From the NCBI GenBank assembly GCA_963921425.1, contig OY992839.1:11635409-11699408 (forward strand): a stretch of 64,000 nt of DNA, written 5' to 3'. The notes under the pieces were generated by a model. It searched no databases. It worked only from the letters and a program-made list of their open reading frames with translations, and was not told the origin of the DNA. Origin of the DNA: Dryas octopetala (lineage: Eukaryota > Streptophyta > Magnoliopsida > Rosales > Rosaceae). Of the stretch, positions 26,059-39,968 are shown piece by piece. The position numbers were made by a program, and so were the translations under genes. The number at the start of each line of letters is the position of its first letter. Positions within the stretch are counted from its first letter, which is position 1.

Positions 26059-26415
26059 TTTTCTGTTTCTCAAAGTGTTTTGAATTTGTCGAATGGTTTA
26101 TGAAGGTTCCCTTATCTTATACCCAAAAAAACGTAAATATAACAGGCATGAAACATGGCCATCTCCCCCTTTCTCATTATAACAGGCATGAAACATGGCC
26201 ATCTCCCTTTCTCATTGACTCTCTTCTCTCACTCTTTCTCTCTCTTCCTTTCACTTTTTGTCTTTATTATAAAAAATAAAAAAAAAACACATCACTACAA
26301 TATGTGAATAAATTTTTTTTTCATTTGTTTATTGTTAATTAGACTTAATCAATTCAAATAAAACTATTGTATCATGTACGTTATTCCTCTGACGGGTCCT
26401 ATCTTGCTACTTGCA

Positions 26416-26510
26416 GGATAAATCTTCAATGGGGCATGCCCCAGTATTATGTGGGTCCCACCTCATGTGAGAGGTGCCCCACTGGGGCATGCCCCATGGA
26501 AGACCCTCTC
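26416..26510. mobile_element. 95-base MITE with 9-base target duplication
   Basis: Present in copy B only. The site in copy A reads straight through (CTGCTTGCATTATAC near 19460), while here CTACTTGCA is duplicated (26407-26415 and 26511-26519). The insert has inverted ends of about 29 bases whose inner part, ATGGGGCATGCCCCA, is itself palindromic. It lies about 290 bases upstream of the PELPK copy B coding region, in its promoter-proximal flank. A 9-base duplication suggests mobilisation by a Mutator-like transposase. Confidence 0.88.
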
Positions 26511-26728
26511 CTACTTGCATTATACAAAACAAGATTAAAAAATCAAGATACAATATTTTAAAATTTATTTGGAAAGCCCATATATAGTTGTCAAGATATT
26601 GGTGGAAAGTAATGAAATGAAGTACATGCAAGGAGTTGAGGAGTTGAACTAACAACACCAACAGCTTTGACCCCAACCTTTGAGAGTAGCTAGATGTTTT
26701 CCACGTCTCTTACAGATCATTCCTCTCT

Positions 26729-26736
26729 CTATAAAT
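26729..26736 (+). promoter_or_regulatory. Probable TATA box of PELPK gene B
   Basis: CTATAAAT in the same position and context as in copy A, so the core promoter survives although the coding start is damaged. Confidence 0.55.
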
Positions 26737-26800
26737 GCTTGTTTTGATGCCTAACCAAAACCACAACTCATAACCTTTGCAAGAAATATTAGCTCCAAAC

Positions 26801-27389
26801 ATGGCTTATCTTCACCTCCCAGCCTGTCTTTCCACTTTTGCTTTTTAGTTTCTCGTTTATGAGCAGCAAAACAATGGTTGCCGGGGCTCGCCATCTCATG
26901 GAAACTCCCTTGCCAAAGCCTGAGCTGCCACCACTTTCCAGTTTCCCAACTTTGCCGAAGCCTGAGCTGCCAACATTCCCAAAGCCTGAGCTGCCAACAT
27001 TCCCAAAGCCTGAGCTGCCACCATTGCCCAAGCCTGAGCTGCCAACATTCCCAAAGCCTGAGCTGCCAACATTGCCTAAGCCCGAATTGCCAAAAGTACC
27101 CCATGTCCCAACTTCACCAAAACCTAAAGGACTGAAGTTGACTGAAATACCCCATGTCCCAACCTTTCATGAGCTTCCAAAGCCCGAATTTCTACCACTT
27201 CCTAATTTCCCAACTTTAGCAAAGCCTGAGTTGCCACCATTGCCAAAGCCTGAATTGCCAGCAGTACCTCATGTCCCAAATTTACCACCTCTGCCCCATC
27301 TCCCTGAGCTACCTAAGACCACATTGCCCACGATCCCTTCCCTCCCTAATTCACACACCCCACCTCACAAAACTACCCTTCCTTGATTC
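26801..27389 (+). pseudogene. PELPK1: PELPK-type protein, copy B, signal-peptide frame lost
   Basis: The ancestral ATG (26801) opens MAYLHLPACLSTFAF and then stops at 26846: relative to copy A two bases are missing (AGCCTTTGTC versus AGCCTGTC). The first ATG in the repeat frame is 26859 (MSSKTMVAGARHLMETPL), giving 175 residues to the stop at 27384-27386 but removing the hydrophobic signal core. The body has about eight PKPELP-type units interspersed with non-repeat segments (VPHVPTSPKP, VPHVPNLPP, HELPKPEF), so it is less homogenised and probably closer to the ancestral PELPK form. The product, if made, should not enter the secretory pathway. It is most likely a recent pseudogene, since promoter and 3'UTR are intact. 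Confidence 0.75.
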
Positions 27390-28770
27390 TTATACATTGT
27401 AAAGATATATATCAACATGCAGTTGCCATTTATCACTACTAGGTGATGTGCCTGCAGTACCCATAGATCGAGTAGCGTATGTTTCTATATTTGTAATCAT
27501 AAAAAGTGTTTCTTTATGAGGGGTTGTGTGGTTCATTCATGTACTTTTATTATATTGTGCTTGTGAGCACTACTGTTAGTGTGGTATTGTTGGATTGTTA
27601 TTTTTAATATTTATTGGTATATATCTTCATATAATTATTATTTATAGTCACCTATTTTCATTGGTATACATTCTTTACTAGCTTCATTAATTTGACAAGT
27701 TACTCTGTTCACATTTAGAGAGCTACGGCAACGAATAGATGGAAACAGAGAGCTCATCAAACCCAAGCAACAGACTTGGTGACAGTAACCAGTAAGGGAG
27801 ACCAAATTAAACTTGGGAGAAATGAAAATGCATGTTAAACAGTATTTAAAACAAACTGAAGCCAATGCCTTGTGCAATAACTTTCATAGTAAGCATTAAA
27901 GCTTAACATGAATCATGAGATCGAGTTTAACAAAATTAAACTCTGAAACAGATTCCTTAAGTCTCATGTTTTGTGTTATATTTTACTGACTAGAAGAAAC
28001 CAATTAAAAACCAGAGTTTAATTTACATTATTCTCTTCCAAAGTTTCATATCTTCGATCTGCCGAAGGAAAGCACATAATTATATAACTCCATTTTATTT
28101 CTTTGTTGCTGCTTTCTTCAATTTCATCTTGCTGAACAATAATACAATACTATACCCCCTGCTAAGACAAGTCCAAGGCACTTCATCATGCACAAAACCT
28201 TGACTAGTCAGATGTCCAAATTCCAATCAACAACCCATTAAAGCTGGCACACGTGAAACAGCATAAATTGATAGATTGGTAACGTTTATTATTCTTTAGT
28301 CTATGAGCTATATTTTATGTTATTTTTATAATGACTTTCTTCATGCGGTGGTGATATGATCACAAGTTTAGAAAGCTATTCTTTACCATATTTAGTGAAT
28401 TTTTGCATTACTAAAATGTTGTCTATGGATCTCTTGGAAATTAAAGTAACAGTCCTTGTTACTATGGTTTATTTTGCTGCTCGAGGGATCACTCACTTGT
28501 AGATTGATAAGTTAAAATGTTGTATTATTTTCATGCGCCAGTGAATTGGTATTCGTTGATCGTTTATATTCGACAAGGACAAAACATGAGATCAATGATT
28601 TTGGAATTGAAAGCTATGAAATTTTTAAAAAAAATTAATTCCTCTACATTCGATATTCATCATCCAACCAAACAAAAAAGTTATATAATGTACTCACAAT
28701 TAATACCATGAATTAATTGACTATTTCTCTATCAACTAGGAAAGAAGTAATTATAACAAGCAAAAATTAG
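27390..28770. other. Spacer in copy B, no gene
   Basis: Counterpart of 20440-21827, with a few substitutions and small indels. The first roughly 310 bases are identical to copy A. No gene. Confidence 0.5.
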
Positions 28771-28989
28771 CTAAGCAAGTTTGTTGGAAACTAGAGCTTC
28801 AAAGCAGTTCAATCCATCAAAGGCAGGTGCAAAAGACAGTGCACGGCGTTGTGGTTCCACATTCTTATTCTTCTTGCTGCTCATGGCTTTGGTTCTTGCC
28901 TTGCAATTCTGAGGCAAAGGCAAACCAAATTCGTCACCAAAGTAGTCACCACAAATGCCTCCTTCATCAAATTCACTGAAAACATACAT
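28771..28989 (-). CDS. Conserved small protein, copy B (72 aa)
   Basis: Duplicate of the minus-strand frame at 21828-22046, starting at ATG 28989 (MYVFSEFDEGG). It is full length with only a few residue changes, including Tyr2 and Cys64. Upstream in its sense direction the spacer now contains the 6.5 kb MULE from 29412, about 420 bases from the start codon, which may have separated it from upstream control sequence. Function unknown. Confidence 0.58.
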   Translation of the reverse strand: MYVFSEFDEGGICGDYFGDEFGLPLPQNCKARTKAMSSKKNKNVEPQRRALSFAPAFDGLNCFEALVSNKLA

Positions 28990-29939
28990 TTTTGTCACGG
29001 AAGTACACAACTTTCACAGCTCACCTAAACACAAGGCTTGAACACAGAGATTAATTATACTGGACCTACTCCTACTTGACCTGCAAGCTTCTAATTGTTA
29101 GGAAAGTGTCTTTCCTGGTTTAACGAGAACTAGACCTACTCTTACTTGACCTGCAAGCTTCTAATTGTTTAGCACTTTAGCTTATTATGAGAGAGAAAAA
29201 GAAAAAAAAAAAAGATGATGTCCTTTTTGGATTTGCAAAACTCCCCAGCTCAATTGGTCCGTGTAGTAATAATTATAAAAGCCCAATTTCCCAAGTGTAG
29301 TTACCCACTAAGCTCTTTTGGGTTTGCTTTGAAATGGGCCATTTTTAAAGGGATTGAAAGAAAATCACATATGTACCTTCTCCAATTTGTTCAAATTTGG
29401 CAGCTCAAAAAAATGGCGGCTATTCCGACCACCCTAAAGTGCTGAGTTGACCACTCTAATTTTAATTTAGTAAAAGACACATATACCCTATATCAAATTG
29501 ACTATAAAGGACATCTTATATTTTTAGAACATATTTTCTCCCTACACCCCCTACCATCTTCAACCACCAGCTGACTCCACCATCATCTTCACCACCATCT
29601 TCAACCTTCCACCACCACCATCATCAACCTTCATCTTCCACCTTCCACCACCACCATCTTCAACCTTCCACCCTAGATATAGATTGTTGTTTTAAACAAT
29701 CCCACCAGCTGGCTCCACCCACTTATACCACCATCATCAAACAACACTTCACTCTCTTCTACCACAACCACCATCTTCAACCAAACCCTAAACATAGATT
29801 GTTTCTGTAAACAATCTCATTGTATCTAAATCACCTACTTTTGACAAATGGACACTCAGAACGGCAATTTGGAGTCATCAAATGAAGTACGTTTGGGTTT
29901 TTTTTAAGTTTTAATGAATTTTTTCGCGGCTGCAAAACA

Positions 29940-30455
29940 ATCAATTCGCGTTTTTATTCGGTAAACCAGTACCGAAATATATAGTATATTATATTTCGGT
30001 AGATAGTTACTGAATAAATGTACATATTTCGGTAGGTATCCACCGTTTATAAATGTAATTATAATTTTCTAACTAGTTGTTCGGCCGATGTCCGTCGAAA
30101 AATAGCAATCTATTCGGTGGTTTGTCACCGAAATTTATACAACCGTTCAGCAAATAGCCACCGAATGGCAAACATATAGTTTTTTTTATTGTTTCATTCG
30201 GTAAGTAATTGTCGAACTATGTTGGTATATTCAGTACTTATCCACCGAATATATATGATATATTCGGTGGTTTCCCGTCGAATACTAGGACACAACTAAT
30301 TTTTTTTCCCGAATGGCCAACGTATAGGTTTTTTTAATTGTTTCATTCGGTAGTTAATTGTCGAACTATGTTAGTATATTCGGTACTTATTCACCGAATA
30401 TATATGATATATTCGGTGGTTTCCTGTCGAATACTGGGACCAAAATAATTTTTTT
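29940..30455. repeat. Left subterminal array of TTCGGT/ACCGAA motifs
   Basis: More than a dozen TTCGG or CCGAA pentamers occur in about 500 bases, often as convergent pairs (TTCGGTGG...CCACCGAA). A larger unit containing GTCGAACTATGTT(G/A)GTATATTC and TATATATGATATATTCGGTG is duplicated (about 30190-30290 and 30330-30440). Such subterminal motif clusters are typical transposase-binding regions. Confidence 0.8.
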
Positions 30456-30638
30456 TTTTTTGTTAAATGGGAGCAACAAGTGGGTGCTTCCACCGAACTC
30501 AGTATAGTTGAAAGAAGATGCAATTTTGACTATACCAATGAATTCACAACATTGGGGTAAACATTTTTTATATGGCCGGGAATTATGAGTTATGCATACC
30601 TAAACTTGAATTGTAAATAATATAATTGTCATGTGTAG

Positions 30639-32532
30639 GTGTTTCAAAGTAAGAATTCAATGATTAGTTGGATTCGTTCACAAGGAAAAAAGAACAACAT
30701 GGTAATTGTCATTAAAAGGTCTGATGCAGGCGGGGTTCATGGTAAGAGAGCTTGGATCAAATTTTCTTGAGAGAAATAGTCAATATGAACCAAATAGGTC
30801 AAGAAAGTCAACAAAGTAAGATTCAGGCGACCAAACACGACCAAACATCCGATGCTGCTAGTCGTAAACATGCCAGTTTCTGATGACTCTAAGGACACCC
30901 GTTCGAAGAAATGTGGATGTCCATTCTCGTTGAAGGCGGTGAACACTGGATGTGGTGATCAATGGGAGTTGGAGGTTGCATGTGGAGTGCATAACCATGT
31001 ACTTTCAGAGTATATTAAAGGGCATTCATTTGCAGACAGATTAACTGAAGAAGAGAATTCGTTGTTAGTGGCTTTGTCCAAAACTTTGGTGAAACCGAAA
31101 GATATATTGAAGACCATAAAAAGCAAGAATCCACAGAATACATCAATAATCCAAACAGTATACAATGTCAGGCAAAGACATAGGGTCATCGAGAGGGCCG
31201 GTAGATCAGAGATGCAAGTATTGATAACTAAGCTGAGAGAACATAATTATGTTGAGTGACATAGAAGTTCTCGTGATGTTGTGACTGACCTATTTTGGAC
31301 TCATCCTGAGAGTGTTGATATATTACGTGCATTTCCGCATGTACTGATAATGGATTGCACTTATAAGACTAATAGGTATCATTGGCCACTTTTTGAGATT
31401 GTGGGTGTGACTTCCACTAGCATGACATTCTCTATTGCATTCGCTTATATATGTTTTGAGAAGGAGGATAATTATACATGGGCTTTGGGTAGAGTACAGT
31501 CTTTATTGAATGATGATTGTCTTCCTAGCGTGATTGTCACGGATCGGGAACTAGCACTCATGTCTGCAATCCCTAAAGTGTTTCCTAGTGCCAGACATTT
31601 ATTGTGTAGATGACACATTAGCAAAAATGTGTTGAAAAATTGCAGGAAGTTGTTTGGTACGGTTGACCATTGGGAGAAGTTTAATGGTGCTTGGAATTGT
31701 TTAGTTGGATCAGAGAGCGAGGATGAGTATGTGAGTCGTTTGCGAGACATGAAAACCAACTTTTGTTCATACGTGGGAGCTATTGAGTACATTAAGGATA
31801 GTTGGTTGATACCTTATAAGAGAGGTTTGTGGCTGCATGGACAAATACTTGTATGCACCTTGGTAACACCACTTCGAACAGGTAGTCTATTTTTGTTATC
31901 ATTAACTTGTTATATGCTTAGACACATATACTAATTTCTTGTTACGAACATGGCTGAAAGTGCACATTCAATGCTAAAGAAGGAACTTGGTACTAGTCAG
32001 CTTAGTTTTGAGTTATCATGGCAACATATTCATACATTGATAGAGTTGCAGCATACACACATTAAGGCATCATTTGAGAAAATCCGTTGTTTTATCCAAC
32101 ATAGTATCAGGAAACATAAGAAGATGAAGGAATTGTTAGGTTATGTATCAGCCACAGCATTAAATATAATTGGTTGTGAGATAAAGAGGTACCTTCACTA
32201 ACTAACCTTAATTCTACGTATTAAACATTTATTTAGTTCGTACCAATAATTTATTCATTTCTTTCATATTGTACAGGGCTGAATGGATTGGAGGTGCCTT
32301 ACCATGTGATTGCACCATTCGTCGGACACACGAGTTGCCATGTGCACATGAGATTTTGTCATATAGACGACGTAACCGGCCTATCCCATTTGACTCCCTT
32401 CATCCTTATTGGAGAAAGCTGGATTACAATAGGGAACCGGAGGTCACAAAACTTTCGGATCTTCCAGTTAATGCCACAGTAGATAGACTAATAAAATGGA
32501 TGGAAGAACAAGAACATAAGGTCCTAAATTAA
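30639..32532 (+). pseudogene. MULE transposase (MuDR/FAR1 type), degraded
   Basis: In order: an N-terminal piece from about 30639; a FAR1-like zinc-binding region (CGCPFSLKAVN...CGVHNH) at 30893-30996; the MULE DDE domain at 31281-31880 (LIMDCTYKTN and VTDRELALM hold the first two acidic residues); an exon from about 31950; a donor near 32188 (KR/GTACC); a last exon at about 32277-32532 with a SWIM zinc finger (CDCTIRRTHELPCAH). In-frame TGA codons at 31257 and 31611 each replace an expected Trp (TGG), and about one base is missing near 31820. The residual similarity is still strong, so decay is moderate. It cannot make active transposase. Confidence 0.88.
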
Positions 32533-32872
32533 GGTGCTCCAATCTTAGCCAAAATAAAAAACATAAGGTCCTAAATTTGAACTAATACAAATAACCCTTA
32601 TAATTAGTCATTAGCCTTTGGCCCTTGTGCTTGATACATGCTACCTAAAAATTACTGTTGCATTCATTAAATAACTGCACGAACAGAAACCAACAAAAGA
32701 ACCTGGTCTAATGAACAACATGGACAAATCCATTAAAATTTGAATCAACACCTACCATTTTCTTACATTTAAGCAAAATCAACTTGTCCATAATCCATGT
32801 CTGCCAACCAATTATAATTCATGTCCATAAAATGACAGCCATATCAAAAATAATTAACATGGAAGCAGGTGA

Positions 32873-34945
32873 TCACTGCCAAGAGCGGCGCTGGTATGCC
32901 AAAGTGTTGCTCAAGTGTGTGCCCTCCAAGATATGTTGTAGACTGTCAATCACTCTATAAAGGTGAGAGGGACGCCTTGTGGCCTCATCCTCGCCCAATG
33001 CCACAATAGGGCGAGTGATATGCAACATACGGTCAACACAATCCTATAAGTAAAAATATCATATATAAGCAACAAATTATATATCATGCCAAAATATAAG
33101 CCAATTTGAGCCTAAATAAACCAATTTTGATAGCAATTTCAAAATTTAAGCCAATATATCCATACCCTGCCAAATCCTGGTGCCACGGTCCTATGGGGCT
33201 CAAATGCAGTCCTAAATGCCGGATTTTGGATGTACGGATGAGATACATAATAGAACCACTGGAGGTAACCGTCAACGGTGTCGGATGGAGCCTTCACTGC
33301 TACACTGCGACTATCTTGAGACAATAAGTGGTCTGACCACCTCTCTCACGTTCTATCAAAGTACTCATAAAAGGGATTGTACGATTGCGCATGCATAAGC
33401 ACCTCGTCCACCACGCTGAGGAGCACGTGGTGCAGGGGGGATCGTTTGTACCCGTCCAAATTGCCTCAAGACTCTCTCGGGATAATACGGCTCCACAATA
33501 TCGAAACACTTGATCAATCCTGTATAGAATGCCACATCTAGTAATGGATGTTGTTGTCTACTGAATTTGTAGGGTTCCCATATAACCTGACGAAAAAAAA
33601 AAAAAAAAAAAAGAGTTAGTATCAAATAATTCATCCAAGAGCAACAAATGCAAAATTAAGTCTAATTTTTCATTATGACTATAAACATATACCTCATCCG
33701 CCTTCAAATCGTCAAGTCGTTGTCTCAGTTTCTACACATTTTCACAAGTTGTCCCAGTATCTCTCCTCGGAGTCCATTGAAGCGCACGAGAGCTACTATC
33801 TAAGTAATTTATGTCATAACCTGGACTAACAATATGGTGCATATACTCGTACACCCATGCCTCCAACAAGGTCATATATCCACACATTTGCTTAACCTTA
33901 GACCTAGAAGCAACACCTAACTACCGATACATGAAAGATAAGGCCCCTGCACCCTATGCATAATGGCTAGCGGTGTTAAGATTAGTAAGTAATCTTAGAT
34001 ACTGGACTTGTACCCTTGTGCCAGTCTTATCGGCAAAAAGGGTACATCTCAATAAGAACAGTAAATAGGCTCTAGCAGCACACCTCACTAGCTCATCATC
34101 ATCTGTATCACACACATGGCTAAACCTCGACCGTAACCACTCGAGATGCACATACTCACCAGAATAGTCATCTAACTCCGATGTGGCATCTGCCTCATTC
34201 ACCCCTAAGTATGTTCTTAATAACAAATTTGATGCAATATAATCATGAGGGGTTGTAGAAAGTGATAAACCCACAACCGAAATTCCCAAAATGTTTGACA
34301 CATCATCTCGGGTGATGGTCATCTCACCGAATGGTATATGGAAAGTATTAGTCTCAAGCTGCCACCTCTCAACAAAGGCTGAGACCACTACCTTATCAAC
34401 AGTACGGTACAAGCATGACACCAGTGGTTCGAGCCCAGATCTTCTCACATACCCTTTCACATTGTTATTATCATTTCTACTCCACAAGTCATATGTACGC
34501 AGCTTTGTTGTTTTGGACATGCATCTTAGGGGCTCACGTTCGTATTTTCAAAAACAAGCCACAAGTCAATTACAATATTGCAAACTATATAGTTTAAAAA
34601 TTTTAAATTATATAAGTCATTATGTATAATCTCTAATACCTCATTTTTCCAAATAGAAGCAGCAATGTGACTTTTGAAACTCCTAAGCAATGACATATCA
34701 GTGAGACCTCCAGGGAAAGGCCCATCTGAATCATTGTTGTTATCTTCTATTACATTCTCTTCCGGAGTCTCTTCCGGCTGGACATCATCCCCCATCTCTT
34801 GGTAAATAGTTTTGGCCGCTTTCCTACGCCTCTCTGAAGCTGTATGATGTGTTCGATTTTCATTTGCAGCACCACCTCTAGAAGATCTACCTCTACAAGT
34901 TTCACCTTGAGAAGATTTACCTCTAGATGCCCCTCTCTTATCCAT
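32873..34945 (-). pseudogene. Plant mobile domain (PMD) gene carried by the MULE, degraded
   Basis: Four exons fit: 34640-34945, 33693-34532, 33166-33586 and 32873-33043. The product starts MDKRGASRGKSSQ, has an acidic linker, then the PMD domain (YVRRSGLEPL, LSAFVERW-like VVSAFVERWQLETNTFHI, FGEMTITRDDVSNILG; later PLLDVAFYTG, RQFGRVQTIPP). PMD proteins (the MAIN/MAIL1 family) are found both as host silencing factors and inside Mutator and Ty3 elements. Several in-frame stops (first at 33954) and a frameshift in exon 3 interrupt it; most stops replace Trp or Gln by single C-to-T or G-to-A changes. Its role in transposition is not established. Confidence 0.85.
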
Positions 34946-35069
34946 ACCTACATTCGAAAATTGAAATCATGTTTAGAATACAGAACATATAAGTTATCAT
35001 GAAATATAGAATAAGAGAAAAGTGTATGTAAAAATATTTTATATTCATGTCATTTGGCAGATGTCTACC

Positions 35070-35415
35070 AAAAATTTCAGATCCATTCGATAAATGTCCA
35101 TTGAAATATTAAGATTCATTCGACAGACACCCATCGCACTTATATCAAAGTTTCGACAGATGCCCGTCGAATGGAACCAACAACAGTTAAATCAATATCT
35201 TCATTCGACAGAGACCCATTGAATAACATTTGATATTTCGGAGGATAACTACCGAAGGAATGTAAATAATTCGGAACTGAACTGTCGAATGAATTTGTAA
35301 ACACATTTCCACCAAATTCTATTCGGAAGTATATTGTCGAATATTTGGAAATAATTCGACAGGTAGATGCCGATCAAATTAAGAAATTTTGACATACCAG
35401 TACCGAATGAAATTC
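35070..35415. repeat. Right subterminal array of TTCGA/TTCGG motifs
   Basis: A cluster of ATTCGACAG, TTCGG and CCGAA motifs roughly every 20-40 bases near the right end of the MULE, mirroring the left array but more diverged. Probable transposase-binding region. Confidence 0.7.
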
Positions 35416-35972
35416 GAAATCTGATTCTAATTTGCAGACAGCCACTTTCAAAATCTCATTCTAATTTCTCTAAAATATCAAATATATGTGTAATGGTAGG
35501 CCAAATATATATATATATATATTAATGCATTACACAATGATGACACCGAAAATTTTATATCCATAAAAGCCTAAACATGGCTGACACCGAGAGTGAGTGA
35601 GGGAGAGTAAGAGGGAGAAAGCAACAACCTGAAATTGTAGAGAGAAAGAGCAAAGGAGGAATCGGCGGTGGAGGGGAGGACCGGCGACAGAGAAAGCAGC
35701 AGAAGAGAGTGGAGGAAGCGGCGGCGTTGTAGTGTTTCAGATGGGGTCTGCGGGTAGGCCAGGGGTGGGGTATGTGTGTGAGTGTGTTTGTTTGGGTGGG
35801 TTCGGTGGGTTTAGATAGTAAAAATGATGTTTTTTGTGAAATTAGGAATATTTCTGTCATATTAGAGTGGTTAACTCAGCAGAATTTAAAAAATTTAAAT
35901 TGGTAGGTGGTGAACTAAGGGTGGTCAACTCAGCACTTTAGGGTGGTCAGCATAACCACGCCTGCTCAAAAA

Positions 35973-36550
35973 TTCCTTTTTGATTCTAGAGATGCATCCA
36001 TAGGCAGCTAAAAGCCTAAAACCATGAATTAAATTTTTTGAATAAACGCCTAAATATAACTCCATAAGCAGGTCATATTTTCACCTTTATGCTTTTACTC
36101 TCATGCTTCATTATCTCTTCATGTTACAGTCTTCCACGTAATATCCTAATTCCTTCTTAGAATTATAACCTGGTTAAAACTCAACCCGAACTTATCAACT
36201 CTGGAGTTGTTTATACACCATCATCTCCATGTATTTGCACAAACATGTCTGCATTTATGCATATATGTAGAAGAATATATAGGTAAACTACTTTAGGATG
36301 AGATCATATTCTTTCTGGTTGAAAAATAATGTTTCTTGAACGTCCTCCTGAGTTCTTTACACCATCATAAGTATTCCAATACACATTAAGCAGATGCTAT
36401 AGGGGAGGGCTCTAGCCTTTAGGGCATATCTTGGTAATTGATACAAGTCATTAATCGGGATGTCGTTGTCCAACAATAATCCCAGACAATATAGGAAACC
36501 ATTTCAATTTGTTTCAAGTAGTTTTACATAATTCAACATCTACGAAAGAT
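35973..36550. other. Spacer in copy B, right of the MULE
   Basis: Continuation of the duplicated spacer, matching 22473-23047 of copy A with minor changes. No gene. Confidence 0.5.
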
Positions 36551-39870
<3,320 letters not shown>

Positions 39871-39968
39871 TTTTCTGTTTCTCGAAGTGTTTTGAATTTG
39901 TCGAATGGTTTATGAAGGTTCCCTTATCTGATACCCAAAAAAAACGTAAATATAACAGGCATCAAACT

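Larger units (their letters stand above)
29412..35963. mobile_element. Mutator-like transposon (MULE) carrying transposase and plant mobile domain gene
   Basis: A 6552-base element with 9-base target duplication GCTCAAAAA (29403-29411 and 35964-35972); copy A has the single uninterrupted site near 22464. The ends are inverted repeats of about 48 bases; the best block is CCACCCTAAAGTGCTGAGTT on both strands. Inside, a decayed transposase (+, 30639-32532) and a decayed plant-mobile-domain gene (-, 32873-34945) converge tail to tail, bracketed by arrays of TTCGG/CCGAA motifs. It is a complete insertion but not autonomous. It lies between the small frame and the MDP-1 gene of copy B. Confidence 0.95.
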
